NCBI GenBank assembly: GCA_035934555.1
Contig: DASYXT010000121.1
Span: forward strand, 19,545-83,544
DNA: 64,000 nucleotides
Origin: DASYXT01 sp035934555
Lineage (GTDB): Bacteria > Verrucomicrobiota > Verrucomicrobiia > Limisphaerales > UBA8199
Direction: 5' to 3'
The notes under the pieces are model-generated. The model was not told the origin of the DNA and did not search any database. It saw only the letters and a program-made list of their open reading frames with translations. Every line of letters begins with the position of its first letter. Position 1 is the stretch's first letter. Position numbers and translations under genes: made by a program. Below are positions 1 to 8,920 of this stretch, in pieces.

Positions 1-464
1 TCGGGCACGAACAGCACCGCGTGCGGCACACCTGTGTTGAGCGAGTGAATGGTTTGGGTGCCGCTGGCAAGTGGGACCTGTTCGGCTAAGCGTAAGTTGG
101 CCGGCGCGCTCAAGGTGACCGTGACCCGCTCGCCCTGGAACGCGACCGAGATTATCCCCGCTTCGGTCTCGAATTTGAAAGGGCCTTTGGTTGGGGTGCG
201 GGCTTGAACGAATCGGGCAAAACATCGCGCGCCATTGCCGCACATCTCGCCGGTGCTGCCGTCGCTGTTATAGAATTGCCAGGCCCAATCGGCTTTGCCG
301 GAAAGGCAAGGGACCAGCAGGATCAACCCGTCGGCCCCGACACCGCGGTGCCGGTCGCACAGGCTCACAACCTGCTCGCGCGTCAGATCGAGCTTCCGGG
401 TGCGATTGTCGATTAAGACAAAATCGTTCCCGGCGCCGTTCATTTTGGTGAATTCCAACAGCAT
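1..464 (-). CDS. dapF: Diaminopimelate epimerase, N-terminal part (cut by window edge)
   Basis: Converts LL-diaminopimelate to meso-diaminopimelate in the cytoplasm, for lysine and peptidoglycan synthesis. About 154 residues are visible, running off the left edge without a stop. The start region reads MLLEFTKMNGAGNDFVLID, the DapF N-terminal signature. Further on, GEMCGNGARCFARFV carries the first catalytic cysteine and the substrate-binding Asn. The ATG at 464 fits the family's N-terminus (E. coli begins MQFSKMHGLGNDF). I see no strong ribosome binding site, and the stop of the upstream small gene lies about 35 nt away, so the two may be co-transcribed. The second catalytic cysteine would lie outside the window. 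Identification is confident from the motifs. Confidence 0.95.
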   Translation of the reverse strand, partial: MLLEFTKMNGAGNDFVLIDNRTRKLDLTREQVVSLCDRHRGVGADGLILLVPCLSGKADWAWQFYNSDGSTGEMCGNGARCFARFVQARTPTKGPFKFETEAGIISVAFQGERVTVTLSAPANLRLAEQVPLASGTQTIHSLNTGVPHAVLFVP

Positions 465-499
465 TGGGCGGGCAAAGTAGCGCAGCGGAAGGCGCCTGT

Positions 500-790
500 C
501 TAATTCGCCAGCGCGTCCATATTGCCCAGCGGGCGAGTAAAGGTGGCTTTTGCGGGGTGGATGACCAGGGCCTCGGCGGCGGGGTGGTTCCGTTTTAAAA
601 GCGTCGTCACGGGCAGACCCAGCACAAAAAAAGTCGTGCCCACGACCGTCGAAGCAAAGCAAATCGGGCGGACGGCGATTGCATCGGCCACCTTGACCAC
701 CACCGAAGGGTGTTCCTGCGCGGGCAGGGAGGTCGTGCCGGTTAGAATGAGCACCGTGACGCAAACGAGTGTTGCCAATCGAGCCTTCAT
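500..790 (-). CDS. Small conserved secreted or membrane protein, unknown function
   Basis: A 96-residue protein that starts with a clear signal peptide (MKARLATLVCVTVLILTG, probable cleavage near LPAQ). A hydrophobic stretch with the pattern RPICFASTVVGTTFFVLGLP follows at about residues 41-60, and the tail contains FTRPLG. The combination RPxxxxxTVVGTxxFxxxLP plus FxRPLG resembles short proteins of many Gram-negative genomes that have no established role; this is from memory and was not searched. It lies just upstream of dapF on the same strand, so co-transcription is possible, but nothing links it to lysine synthesis. Confidence 0.7.
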   Translation of the reverse strand: MKARLATLVCVTVLILTGTTSLPAQEHPSVVVKVADAIAVRPICFASTVVGTTFFVLGLPVTTLLKRNHPAAEALVIHPAKATFTRPLGNMDALAN

Positions 791-987
791 GCGCCGGATA
801 ATAGTCAGGGAAGCAAATCGCGCAATGACCGATTACGGACCAGAGCTCAATGCGTCGTTCATTTCCCCAGTCTCGGGGGGACGGCGCGGTCCCGGACCTC
901 TATGAATTGGCTTTGGCTCATGTTCGAGAGTTTATTGGTAATTGCTCCCGGCCCGAGAGTATCTGTAAATTGAACGCAGTTAACTCC

Positions 988-1614
988 ATGCCAATTACGG
1001 TTGCCATCGTCGAAGATAACGAACAATTGCGTGGGACACTGGCGCGCGTGATTAATCGCGCGGAGGGTTTCAAGTGCGTGAGCCATTATGGGGATGCGGA
1101 GAGCGCGCTGGAGGGCTTGCCAAAGGCCCCCCCGGAAGTGGTGTTGATGGATATTAATCTGCCGGGGATGAACGGCGTCGAGTGCGTGCGCCGGCTCAAG
1201 CAAACGCTGCCGCAAACCCAAGTCGTGATGCTCACGGTGTACGAAGATACCGAAAACATTTTCAATGCGCTGACCGCCGGAGCTGCCGGTTACTTGCTGA
1301 AGCGCACCAACAGCGCCGAACTGCTCGAAGCCATCCGGGAGGTGCATCGGGGCGGCTCGCCCATGACGACGCACATCGCGCGAAAGGTGACGCAGTCTTT
1401 TCAACGTGCCGGCCCTTCCGCGCAAGCCACCGAGAACCTTTCGGAACGCGAACAGGAAGTCCTGGACTGCCTTAGCCAGGGACTGATTTATAAGGAGATC
1501 GCTGAGAAGCTCGGGATCAGCTATGAAACTGTCCACACCTACATCCGCCGGATCTATGAAAAATTGCAGGTCCGCACGCGGACCGAGGCGGTGGCGAAGT
1601 TTTTGAAAAGGTGA
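988..1614 (+). CDS. NarL/FixJ-family response regulator (orphan)
   Basis: A 208-residue two-domain regulator. The receiver domain (about residues 1-120) has the acidic pair in IVEDN, the phosphoacceptor Asp55 in VVLMDINLPGMNG and the conserved Lys in GYLLKR. A LuxR-type helix-turn-helix (about 145-208) has LSEREQEVLDCLSQG and KEIAEKLGISYETVHTYIR. The frame stays open upstream to 850, but the ATG at 988 puts the canonical beta-1 strand (PITVAIVEDN) at the N-terminus and is preferred. No histidine kinase lies nearby. It closely resembles the regulator at 34430-35080, suggesting duplicated orphan regulators. Targets cannot be told from sequence. Confidence 0.93.
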   Translation: MPITVAIVEDNEQLRGTLARVINRAEGFKCVSHYGDAESALEGLPKAPPEVVLMDINLPGMNGVECVRRLKQTLPQTQVVMLTVYEDTENIFNALTAGAAGYLLKRTNSAELLEAIREVHRGGSPMTTHIARKVTQSFQRAGPSAQATENLSEREQEVLDCLSQGLIYKEIAEKLGISYETVHTYIRRIYEKLQVRTRTEAVAKFLKR

Positions 1615-1629
1615 ACGGTTCGCACCTCT

Positions 1630-1750
1630 TTAGCGGAGCGCCGACTTTCGTCCGCAGCAATGTCAATCGCTGAGCAAGCTTGCGAATTCGGTGAGGGTCG
1701 GCCATCCGGATACGGCCGCGGACCAAAGCTAAAGTCCGCGCTCCGCTAAA
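1630..1750. repeat. Dispersed palindromic repeat, family A (copy 1)
   Basis: Imperfect inverted repeat with TTTAGCGGAGCG on the left and CGCTCCGCTAAA on the right. The arms also carry the GTCCGCAGCAA / AAAGTCCGCG core seen at 6321, 11969, 18011 and 35146. It fills most of the gap between the response regulator and the PagL-like gene. Confidence 0.7.
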
Positions 1751-1785
1751 CCATTCTGCTGGTTGCTTGCGGTAAGCGCCAAGCC

Positions 1786-2361
1786 GTGAGACAGTTTGCG
1801 CCCGTGAATGGTTTCGAGGGTAAGACCGGTTTGGAGGTGCACCGCTGGGGTGGAGCGGTTCTGCTTTTGCTTTCTATCATCACAACCTCCGGACAGAGTT
1901 TCTCGATTGAATCATCAGGTGCGCGCGTGGGTGCATCGCCAACCGGCCCCGGGCATGAGTTCCACCAGGCGGAAGCGTTTCTGAACCTTCGTTTGCCCTG
2001 GTCCTGGCGACTGGGGCGGGAATTCCAACTGCAATCGCGTTTGGGTTTCTCCGCCGGGTGGCTGGGGGATCCCGGCGGTGAGGCCTGCATTGGCACTGTC
2101 GGCCCTAGCCTGTTGCTGTGTCGCACGAACCTTCCGGTATCCTTTGAGGGCGGCGCCGGCGCCACCGGACTCAGCCGCGACGATTTCCGTGAGAAGGATT
2201 TCGGCGAGTTGTTCCAATTTACCAGCTACATCGGCGTGAACCTGGAGTTGCCGGCCAGCTTCCGCATTGGTTACCGCTTTCAGCATATGTCCAACGCCGG
2301 CATTAGCATTCACAATCCCGGCCTCAATCTGCATATGCTGGCGATCAGTTACCGATTCTGA
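1786..2361 (+). CDS. PagL-like lipid A 3-O-deacylase / acyloxyacyl hydrolase family outer-membrane protein
   Basis: A 191-residue probable outer-membrane beta-barrel. A hydrophobic segment near residues 22-36 (GGAVLLLLSIITTSGQ) acts as a signal peptide after an unusually long N-terminal extension, so the true start may lie downstream of 1786. The C-terminal part alternates polar and hydrophobic residues and ends YRFQHMSNAGISIHNPGLN then ISYRF. The H-x-S-N-A-G-I motif matches the PagL active-site His and Ser, and the terminal aromatic residue is typical of outer-membrane barrels. The acidic third member of the PagL triad is not obvious: Asn-Pro-Gly-Leu-Asn stands where Glu would be expected. 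The family seems clear; enzyme activity is less sure. Confidence 0.7.
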   Translation: MRQFAPVNGFEGKTGLEVHRWGGAVLLLLSIITTSGQSFSIESSGARVGASPTGPGHEFHQAEAFLNLRLPWSWRLGREFQLQSRLGFSAGWLGDPGGEACIGTVGPSLLLCRTNLPVSFEGGAGATGLSRDDFREKDFGELFQFTSYIGVNLELPASFRIGYRFQHMSNAGISIHNPGLNLHMLAISYRF

Positions 2362-2410
2362 TATTTTTATTGCGGGCGGGCGGGTTTATCATTAGTCAGG
2401 ATGGCTTTTT

Positions 2411-5320
2411 ATGAATAGCGCGCACAACCTTTTTAACACTCAGCAGACTTTCGATTTGGGCGCCGGACAACAGGGCGCCTTTTACTCCCTGCCGCAACTG
2501 GAGAAAGCGGGCGTCGGAGCCGTTTCGCGTCTGCCCGTGACGATCCGGCTGGTGCTGGAATCGGTGTTGCGCAATTGCGACGGGCGCCGTGTGACCGAGC
2601 AGAACGTGCGCGACCTGGCCAGGTGGCAGGCCAAAGCGCCGCGCACGCAGGAAATACCGTTCGTCGTGGCGCGCATCGTCCTGCAGGATTTTACCGGCGT
2701 GCCGCTGCTGGTCGATCTGGCGGCGATGCGCTCGGCCGTCGCGCGCTTGGGGCGCGAGCCCAAATTGATCGAGCCGCTGGTGCCGGTGGACCTCGTAGTC
2801 GATCACTCTGTTCAGGTCGATTTCTTCGGCTCCGCCCAGGCATTGGGACTCAACCTCGACATGGAGTTTAGGCGCAACCGCGAGCGCTACCAGTTTCTGA
2901 AATGGGGCATGCAGGCCTTTGACACCTTCAAAGTCGTGCCGCCTGGCATCGGCATCGTGCACCAGGTCAATCTCGAGTACCTGGCCAAGGGCGTGTTGTC
3001 TGCGCCAATGACTTCCGGCGCAACCGCCGCGGTGTATTACCCCGACACGCTCGTTGGGACGGATTCTCACACAACGATGATTAATGGGCTGGGGATCGTC
3101 GGCTGGGGCGTCGGCGGCATCGAAGCTGAAGCGGGCATGCTGGGACAGCCGGTTTACTTTCTGACGCCGGACGTGGTGGGCGTGCATTTGACGGGGGCCC
3201 TGCGGGAAGGCGTGACGGCTACCGACCTGGCGTTGGTGATCACCCAAATGCTGCGGAAAGCGAAAGTGGTGGGCAAGTTCGTGGAGTTTTACGGCCCCGG
3301 CGCCGCCGCGCTGGCCGTGGTGGACCGCGCCACCATCGCCAATATGGCCCCCGAATATGGCGCAACGATGGGCTTCTTCCCGATTGACGAAGAATCGGTT
3401 GCTTACCTGCGCGCCACCGGCCGCTCGGAGGAGCATTGCCGGATGTATGAGAACTATTACCGTGCGCAGGGCCTGTTCGGCATCCCGCGCAAAGGGCAGG
3501 TGGATTATTCGGTGGATTTGGAATTGGACCTGGCGAGTGTAGTGCCAAGTGTCGCCGGGCCGAAGCGCCCTCAGGACCGCATCGAGTTGCCCAATCTGAA
3601 GTACGAGTTTGCGGCCGCCTTCGCTCGGCCAGTGACGGAGAACGGTTTCGGCAAGGGCGCGCAGGAATTGGCAAAAACGTTTCACGTGCCCACCGACGGC
3701 GGGGGCGCCTCGGGTGGCGGCAGTCAGGAGCCAGTCTCGCGGCGCGAATCCGCGGCGCGAAACACGAACCCCGCGACCGAGTTGGAGATGGCCAATAACC
3801 GGCCCACGCCCGACGCGGTTCACGTTCCCGCGTCGCTGACGGATGCGCAAATCCGGCACGGCAGCGTGCTCATTGCCGCCATTACCAGTTGCACCAATAC
3901 GAGCAATCCCTCCGTGATGCTGGCGGCGGGGTTGCTGGCGAAGAAAGCTGTCGAGCGCGGACTGCATGTCAATCCGCTGGTGAAGACCTCGCTGGCGCCG
4001 GGCTCGCGCGTCGTCACCGATTATCTCGACAAAACGGGGCTGCAACCTTACCTGGACCAACTGGGATTCAACCTGGTCGGCTACGGCTGCACGACGTGCA
4101 TCGGCAACTCGGGGCCGCTGGCGCCGCCCCTGGACGAGGCCATCAGCAAGTATGATCTGGTGACCGCGTCGGTGTTGTCCGGTAATCGCAATTTTGAAGC
4201 GCGTGTGCACCAGAGCATCAAAGCCAACTTCCTGATGTCGCCGCCGCTGGTGGTTGCATTTGCGCTGGCGGGCCGGGTGGATATTGACCTGAGCCGCGAA
4301 CCCCTGGGTAAGGCCAAGGACGGCCGTGACGTCTTCCTCAAAGACATCTGGCCGAGCCTGGCGGAAGTGAAACAACTCTTGCAGGCGGCGTTGAAGCCGG
4401 AAGTTTTCCGCAAGCTGTACCGCGATTTCGCCGGGCAAAATCCTAAGTGGAACGAAATCCCCGCCAGCACTGGCAATGTTTATCAGTGGGACGCCAAGAG
4501 CACCTACATTCAGGAACCGCCGTTCTTCAAAGATTTCTCATTGCAACCGGGGCAAATCCGCGAAATCACTGGCGCGCGGCCGCTGGGTGTTTTCGGCGAT
4601 AGCGTTACGACGGACCACATTTCTCCCGCCGGCAGCATCAAGAAGTCGTCACCCGCGGGGCAGTACCTGCTGCACGAGGGCGTGCCATTCGAGGACTTCA
4701 ACAGCTACGGTTCGCGCCGCGGCAACGACCGGGTGATGACGCGCGGCACCTTTGCCAACGTGCGCATTAAGAACCTCATGGTGCCGGGTACCGAAGGCGG
4801 GGTGACGCGGTGCTTCGCGGGCAAAGAATTTGGCTGCGACCCCGCGACGCCGGTTTCAATTTACGATGCCGCGGTGGCCTATCAGAAAGCGGGCACGCCA
4901 CTCATTGTCATCGCTGGCCAGGAATATGGCACCGGCAGTTCGAGGGATTGGGCGGCAAAGGGCACATCGCTGTTGGGCGTGAGAGCGGTGGTAGCGCAGA
5001 GTTTCGAGCGCATCCATCGCTCGAACCTGGTGGGCATGGGGGTGTTGCCGTTGCAATTCAAGGAAGGCGTCACCGCGCAACAGTTAAAGCTGGACGGCAG
5101 CGAAACCTACGACGTGCTCGGCTTAAGCGCCGGCCTGCGACCACAGCAGGAGTTGACGGTACGTATTCATCGGGCAAACGGGAAAACAGAGAACGTGCCG
5201 GTGGTGTGCCGAATCGATACACCGATTGAAATTGAGTATTACCAGCATGGCGGGATTTTGCCTTATGTGCTGCGGCAATTGCTGGCGAAAGCTACGAGCG
5301 AGCGCTCCTCAAACGTTTAA
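2411..5320 (+). CDS. acnA: Aconitate hydratase A
   Basis: Isomerises citrate and isocitrate in the tricarboxylic acid cycle using a [4Fe-4S] cluster. At 969 residues it is slightly longer than typical AcnA (about 890-900). Cluster ligands are visible as SCTNTSNP (Cys494) and GCTTCIGNSGP (Cys560, Cys563). Other family motifs are GTDSHTTMINGLGI, the swivel-domain motif GDSVTTDHISPAGSI and the C-terminal GQEYGTGSSRDWAAKG. Between the third domain and the first cluster cysteine is a Gly/Ser/Arg-rich, low-complexity insertion (about residues 433-475), which accounts for the extra length and looks like a flexible linker. The start is 49 nt after the PagL-like gene. The 3' end overlaps the convergent isomerase gene by 12 bp. 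Confidence 0.97.
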   Translation: MNSAHNLFNTQQTFDLGAGQQGAFYSLPQLEKAGVGAVSRLPVTIRLVLESVLRNCDGRRVTEQNVRDLARWQAKAPRTQEIPFVVARIVLQDFTGVPLLVDLAAMRSAVARLGREPKLIEPLVPVDLVVDHSVQVDFFGSAQALGLNLDMEFRRNRERYQFLKWGMQAFDTFKVVPPGIGIVHQVNLEYLAKGVLSAPMTSGATAAVYYPDTLVGTDSHTTMINGLGIVGWGVGGIEAEAGMLGQPVYFLTPDVVGVHLTGALREGVTATDLALVITQMLRKAKVVGKFVEFYGPGAAALAVVDRATIANMAPEYGATMGFFPIDEESVAYLRATGRSEEHCRMYENYYRAQGLFGIPRKGQVDYSVDLELDLASVVPSVAGPKRPQDRIELPNLKYEFAAAFARPVTENGFGKGAQELAKTFHVPTDGGGASGGGSQEPVSRRESAARNTNPATELEMANNRPTPDAVHVPASLTDAQIRHGSVLIAAITSCTNTSNPSVMLAAGLLAKKAVERGLHVNPLVKTSLAPGSRVVTDYLDKTGLQPYLDQLGFNLVGYGCTTCIGNSGPLAPPLDEAISKYDLVTASVLSGNRNFEARVHQSIKANFLMSPPLVVAFALAGRVDIDLSREPLGKAKDGRDVFLKDIWPSLAEVKQLLQAALKPEVFRKLYRDFAGQNPKWNEIPASTGNVYQWDAKSTYIQEPPFFKDFSLQPGQIREITGARPLGVFGDSVTTDHISPAGSIKKSSPAGQYLLHEGVPFEDFNSYGSRRGNDRVMTRGTFANVRIKNLMVPGTEGGVTRCFAGKEFGCDPATPVSIYDAAVAYQKAGTPLIVIAGQEYGTGSSRDWAAKGTSLLGVRAVVAQSFERIHRSNLVGMGVLPLQFKEGVTAQQLKLDGSETYDVLGLSAGLRPQQELTVRIHRANGKTENVPVVCRIDTPIEIEYYQHGGILPYVLRQLLAKATSERSSNV

Positions 5321-6175
5321 TTGTTTTAGATAAGCGACGCTCGGCTGGGTGAGCTCCCAGTTTTGCTCGACAAAGTAGTTTTTAACTCCGCCGACCCTGG
5401 CGGCTTTGAACGTCTGCACCCAATCGATGCTGCCCTGCCCGAGGGGAACCTGCGGCTTTCCGGGGCGATTCATGTCCACATCCTGCAGGTGCATTGAGAA
5501 AAAGCGGCCCGGATAGCGGCGGAAGTAGTCGACGGCGACCAACCCGGCGGTAATGGTTGACATCTGGAACTGGAATTTCACCAGCTTGGGGTCGAGCAGG
5601 TCGAACAGCAGATCGTAGGTTCGTTTGCCATCAACCATCGAGAGCTCGAATCCTTCGTTGTGCAGGCCTTGCTGCATACCCGCCTTGGCGGCCACCGCGG
5701 CGATTCGGTTGTATTCGTCCGCCGCTCTTTTGACTTGGTCAAGGGTTGGATGATCTCCGCCGTTGCCATCGCCCAAGCTGGCGGTGATCATCTGCTTGAT
5801 ACCGATTTCTTTGGCCCACTCGATGCCCTGCTCATGTTTATGGCGCAGCTCGGCCATCGAGAAGTGTGAGCTTTGGGATTTCAGTCCGTGATCGGCTAGG
5901 ATCTTTTTCACTTCTTTCGCGTTGGCCAGCGAGGAAAACGGCGCGCCATAGCCAATGGGCGAACATAGTTCCAGCCTGGTGACGCCGATCCCGGCGAGCA
6001 TTTTGCAAAAGGCCGGCAAGTCCTTCAGCATCGAACGCAAGGGCCAAACCTGGCTGCCAATGGGCAGCCGCAGCGGGTTGGCCTCAAGGGTTTCCGCGCT
6101 CGCGGCCAGCAACCCCACCGCTGCGCTTGCCATTGCCGATTTTCTCATGAATTCCCGTCTGGATATCGCACTCAC
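5309..6175 (-). CDS. Tat-exported sugar phosphate isomerase/epimerase-like TIM-barrel protein
   Basis: A 288-residue protein of the xylose isomerase-like TIM-barrel superfamily. The N-terminus (SRREFMRKSAMASAAVGLLA) is a twin-arginine signal with a hydrophobic core and a cleavage region near residue 32, so the protein is probably exported folded. The barrel shows IGSQVWPLR, GVTRLELCSPIGYGAPF, NEGFEL, FQFQMSTI and SMHLQDVD, where Glu, His and Asp residues are placed as metal ligands in this superfamily. The C-terminus has FVEQNWE. Exported members are common in Verrucomicrobiota and Planctomycetota and are thought to act on sugars or polyols; the substrate here is unknown. Its stop overlaps the end of convergent acnA by 12 bp. 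Confidence 0.85.
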   Translation of the reverse strand: MSAISRREFMRKSAMASAAVGLLAASAETLEANPLRLPIGSQVWPLRSMLKDLPAFCKMLAGIGVTRLELCSPIGYGAPFSSLANAKEVKKILADHGLKSQSSHFSMAELRHKHEQGIEWAKEIGIKQMITASLGDGNGGDHPTLDQVKRAADEYNRIAAVAAKAGMQQGLHNEGFELSMVDGKRTYDLLFDLLDPKLVKFQFQMSTITAGLVAVDYFRRYPGRFFSMHLQDVDMNRPGKPQVPLGQGSIDWVQTFKAARVGGVKNYFVEQNWELTQPSVAYLKQLNV

Positions 6176-6486
6176 CGGCGTTTCCTTTGTGTGTTTTGGT
6201 TTTCTTTTTCATCCCCGGGCGATCTCCCGTCCGGAACCGTTTCGCCTCGAGAGCTCTGTGCTCTCGATTGCATAGGGAAGCTTGAGCGCAAAAGTTTGGT
6301 GGGTCAAGAGCTTGCAAAGCGGGCGGAGCGCGGAATTTATTCCGCAGCAACTTCCGAATTGCCTGGCTGCGCCGAATAAATTCCGCGCTCCGCCCGTTTG
6401 GCCGCCTGCGGCGGTTTGGCCCAGGTTCGCTTGAAGCAGCACATTTGTTGTCACCTTTTCTGGCTGCCGGGCCACTTGTTGGTGTT
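6176..6486. other. Divergent intergenic region between isomerase and sigma-factor genes
   Basis: About 310 bases without a convincing gene. It holds the family A palindrome at 6321-6395 and must contain the divergent promoters of the flanking genes. No clear operator is visible outside the palindrome. Confidence 0.6.
6321..6395. repeat. Dispersed palindromic repeat, family A (copy 2)
   Basis: Near-perfect long inverted repeat: the left arm starts GGGCGGAGCGCGGAATTTAT and the right arm is its reverse complement over about 22 bp, ending CGCGCTCCGCCC. The inner loop contains TCCGCAGCAACTTCC. It can form a very stable hairpin on either strand and lies between divergent genes, so a terminator role is unlikely. 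Confidence 0.8.
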
Positions 6487-8115
6487 ATGATGATAACTGA
6501 AATGACCAACTTGCCCGTCGTGGCCGATGCGGACCTGGTGAGCCGTTGTCTCGCCGGGGATCGCGACGCGTTCGGGTCCATCGTTTCGCGATACCAGACC
6601 TTGATCTGTTCGCTCGCCTACAGCGCCACCGGCAGCCTGGGCCAAAGCGAAGACCTCGCCCAGGAAACGTTCATCACGGCCTGGAAACATCTGCGCCATT
6701 TGCGTGAGCCCGGCAAGTTGCGCGCCTGGCTCTGTGGTTTGGCGCGTAATCGGATCAATAGTTTTTTGCGCCGCGAAGGGCGTCGCCCCTTGCGCCATGC
6801 GGAGCCGCTGGACTGCGTCGAAGAGCATCCGGCGGCCGGGCCATTACCAACGGAGTCAGCCATGACGCACGAGGAGCAGGCGTTGCTCTGGCGCGCGCTG
6901 GAGTCGGTGCCGCAGCTCTACCGCGAACCGCTGGTGCTGTTCTATCGCGAACACCAGTCGGTCGAGGCTGTGGCCGCGGCGCTCGAACTGAGTGAGGATG
7001 CGGTGAAGCAACGACTTTCTCGAGGGCGAAAGCTTGTGCAGGAAGCGGTGCTGTCGTTTGTTGAGCACGCGCTGGAAAGGACTTCGCCGACCAAAGTGTT
7101 TACTGCGGCGGTGCTGCTGGCGTTGCCTGTGCTTGCCGGTTCGGCCAGCGCGGCCACCTTGGGCGCGACTGCGGCCAAAGGAACGATGGCCGCCAAGGCC
7201 GGGTTTTCGCTGGGGATTGGCGGCGCGATTCTGGGACCGTTAGTAGGGATTGCCGGCGGAATTCTGGGCACCCGGATTGGAATCGCCAACACCGAGTCAC
7301 CGCGCGAGCGCCGGTTTATGGTGCGGATGGCGGCGGCCACCTGGTCATTGGCGATCGGGTTCTTTATTGTGATGACCCTTTTTGGAGTGGTGGTGATGCC
7401 GCGGTTCAAAACGCACCCGGCTGCGGTGGCATGGGGATTCATCGGCCTGGCGGCAGGTTATTGCGTTCTGCTGTTTGCGCTCATTTTTTGGGGAAACCGC
7501 GCTCAACGTCGCATCCGGCAGGAGGAAGCGGCTTTGCGGCCGGCCGAGGCCCACACACCCAATCGACGGTTTCGCTCGCAGCCGTTCGAGTATCGCAGCC
7601 GAGCGTCGTTTCTTGGGTTGCCGCTGGTCCATGTGCGGATGGAATGCAAGCAAGATGGCAAAACGCTGCCAGCCAAGGGCTGGATCGCGCTCGGTAATGT
7701 GGCCTATGGGGGATTGTTCGCGTGCGCTGGGGTAGCGATTGCGCCCATCAGTATGGGCGGGGTGGCGATCGGTTTGTTGTCTCTTGGCGGATTTGCCATC
7801 GGGCTGCTCAGTTACGCCGGGCTGGCCATTGGCGCGTGGGCTGCGGGCGGAGCCGCGCTCGGGTATGCTGCTTTTGGTGGGGGCGCCGCCGGGTGGCTCG
7901 CGGCTCAGGGTGGCTGTGCGTTGGCTCACGGTTTCGCGCAGGGCGGCGTCGCCTCCGCGCTGCACGCCAACGATGAACCGGCACGGCTTTTCTTTCAGAG
8001 CTCGATTTTCTTCGGGTATGTCGCTCGCTCGCTGCAATACATGATGGTCCTGGTCTGGGTGCCGGTCGGGCTTACCCTTTGGCAGTTCCAGCGCTTGCGG
8101 CGCAACCACGGTTAA
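6487..8115 (+). CDS. ECF-type RNA polymerase sigma factor fused to a multi-pass membrane domain
   Basis: A 542-residue fusion. The N-terminal 190 residues are an ECF sigma factor: region 2 (DLVSRCLAGDRDAFGSIVSR, then EDLAQETFITAWKHL) and region 4 (SVEAVAAALELSEDAVKQRL). After residue 200 come hydrophobic segments (VFTAAVLLALPVLAGSASA; GIGGAILGPLVGIAGGILG; TWSLAIGFFIVMTLFGVVV; WGFIGLAAGYCVLLFALIFW). A charged loop follows, then a Gly/Ala-rich region with short repeats such as GGVAIGLLSLGGFAIGLLS, and a last hydrophobic segment near the C-terminus. Free ECF factors are about 180-200 residues; here the membrane part may act as a built-in anti-sigma or sensor (inference). The frame opens at 6445, but the ATG at 6487 is closer to the sigma domain. 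No separate anti-sigma gene is adjacent. Confidence 0.9.
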   Translation: MMITEMTNLPVVADADLVSRCLAGDRDAFGSIVSRYQTLICSLAYSATGSLGQSEDLAQETFITAWKHLRHLREPGKLRAWLCGLARNRINSFLRREGRRPLRHAEPLDCVEEHPAAGPLPTESAMTHEEQALLWRALESVPQLYREPLVLFYREHQSVEAVAAALELSEDAVKQRLSRGRKLVQEAVLSFVEHALERTSPTKVFTAAVLLALPVLAGSASAATLGATAAKGTMAAKAGFSLGIGGAILGPLVGIAGGILGTRIGIANTESPRERRFMVRMAAATWSLAIGFFIVMTLFGVVVMPRFKTHPAAVAWGFIGLAAGYCVLLFALIFWGNRAQRRIRQEEAALRPAEAHTPNRRFRSQPFEYRSRASFLGLPLVHVRMECKQDGKTLPAKGWIALGNVAYGGLFACAGVAIAPISMGGVAIGLLSLGGFAIGLLSYAGLAIGAWAAGGAALGYAAFGGGAAGWLAAQGGCALAHGFAQGGVASALHANDEPARLFFQSSIFFGYVARSLQYMMVLVWVPVGLTLWQFQRLRRNHG

Positions 8116-8482
8116 AGTTGACCCGCGAGAGGACACTCACGCGCTCTACTTGGTTTTCCCGCGACCGCTGGTAATCGAACGCACTGCCCGGGTAATCGGG
8201 AGGGGGCAGACGAATTTTTTGGGGCTGGTGGCGGGTCCAGGGTGGCCAAGTGCCGGGAGGCACAGCGCGGAGGCCGGCCCGGAAAATGAGGCCGATCCGG
8301 CCTGGGGACTCGGGCTGAAAGTGGCGAGGGAGTCCAGGGGCTTGCCGTTTGGCGCGCGCGACCGGGGTGAATCAGGCGGCTTGGTCGGCGGCGAAGTGGC
8401 TGCCGTATTTCTTGCGTGACAGCACGAGTGCCGCGGTGGGCTACACCTTGCTTCGCCGCGTGCCCGGGTGTATAAGCCCGAC
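8116..8482. other. Intergenic region, no supported gene
   Basis: About 370 bases. Overlapping open frames on both strands are Pro/Arg-rich and lack recognisable motifs, as expected from random high-GC sequence. No repeat or RNA gene was recognised. Confidence 0.5.
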
Positions 8483-8920
8483 GTGAAAGCCTTCTCTGCG
8501 GCGCTCCTTTTGGCAGGCTTAGTCCTGACGGGCTGCTTTGTCGGCTGGCTGGCCACCAGCAAACCAACCGCACCCCATCGGCAATCCGAGCACGTATCAC
8601 AGCCACCGTCGCAACCGGAAGAACCCAGCGATGCGCCCAGCCCTCCAACTGGCGAACCGGCGGCGTTTCATCCCTACAAGCCGGGGAGCGGGCCAGCTCC
8701 CGCTCGCGCTCCAGCTCGGCCGATGATGGGAACAGCCACACAACCTCCGCTCGACGAGTACGGTGACCCTGCGAGGGATTGGTATGGGCCTGGCCCGGAC
8801 GGAAACACCAACCAGACGTGGCATTACTTCACCCTCGCCCCGGTGCCAACCAACTGGCACGGTAATGAGTTCAAAGCCACCCCAAACGCCGCTGCCCATC
8901 GACCACCTAGCCAACCTTAG
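8483..8920 (+). CDS. Putative proline-rich lipoprotein, unknown function
   Basis: A 145-residue frame starting at a GTG. The N-terminus reads VKAFSAALLLAGLVLTGCFV, a short charged region, a hydrophobic core and a lipobox (LTGC) with the modifiable Cys at residue 18, so it is predicted to be a lipoprotein. The rest is low-complexity, rich in Pro, Ser, Ala and Gln, then YGDPARDWYGPGPDGNTNQT and a Trp-containing C-terminus. A GTG at 8468 would add five residues. No family recognised. A competing frame on the other strand has no motif; the lipobox is the main support here. Confidence 0.45.
   Translation: MKAFSAALLLAGLVLTGCFVGWLATSKPTAPHRQSEHVSQPPSQPEEPSDAPSPPTGEPAAFHPYKPGSGPAPARAPARPMMGTATQPPLDEYGDPARDWYGPGPDGNTNQTWHYFTLAPVPTNWHGNEFKATPNAAAHRPPSQP

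Noticed and set aside
2396..4438. 680-codon open frame on the minus strand inside aconitase
   Set aside because: His/Arg-rich, motif-free mirror of a high-GC gene; aconitase motifs on the plus strand are unambiguous.
8112..8741. 209-codon minus-strand frame opposite the putative lipoprotein
   Set aside because: Arg/Pro/Ser-rich without motifs; the plus strand has a lipobox.
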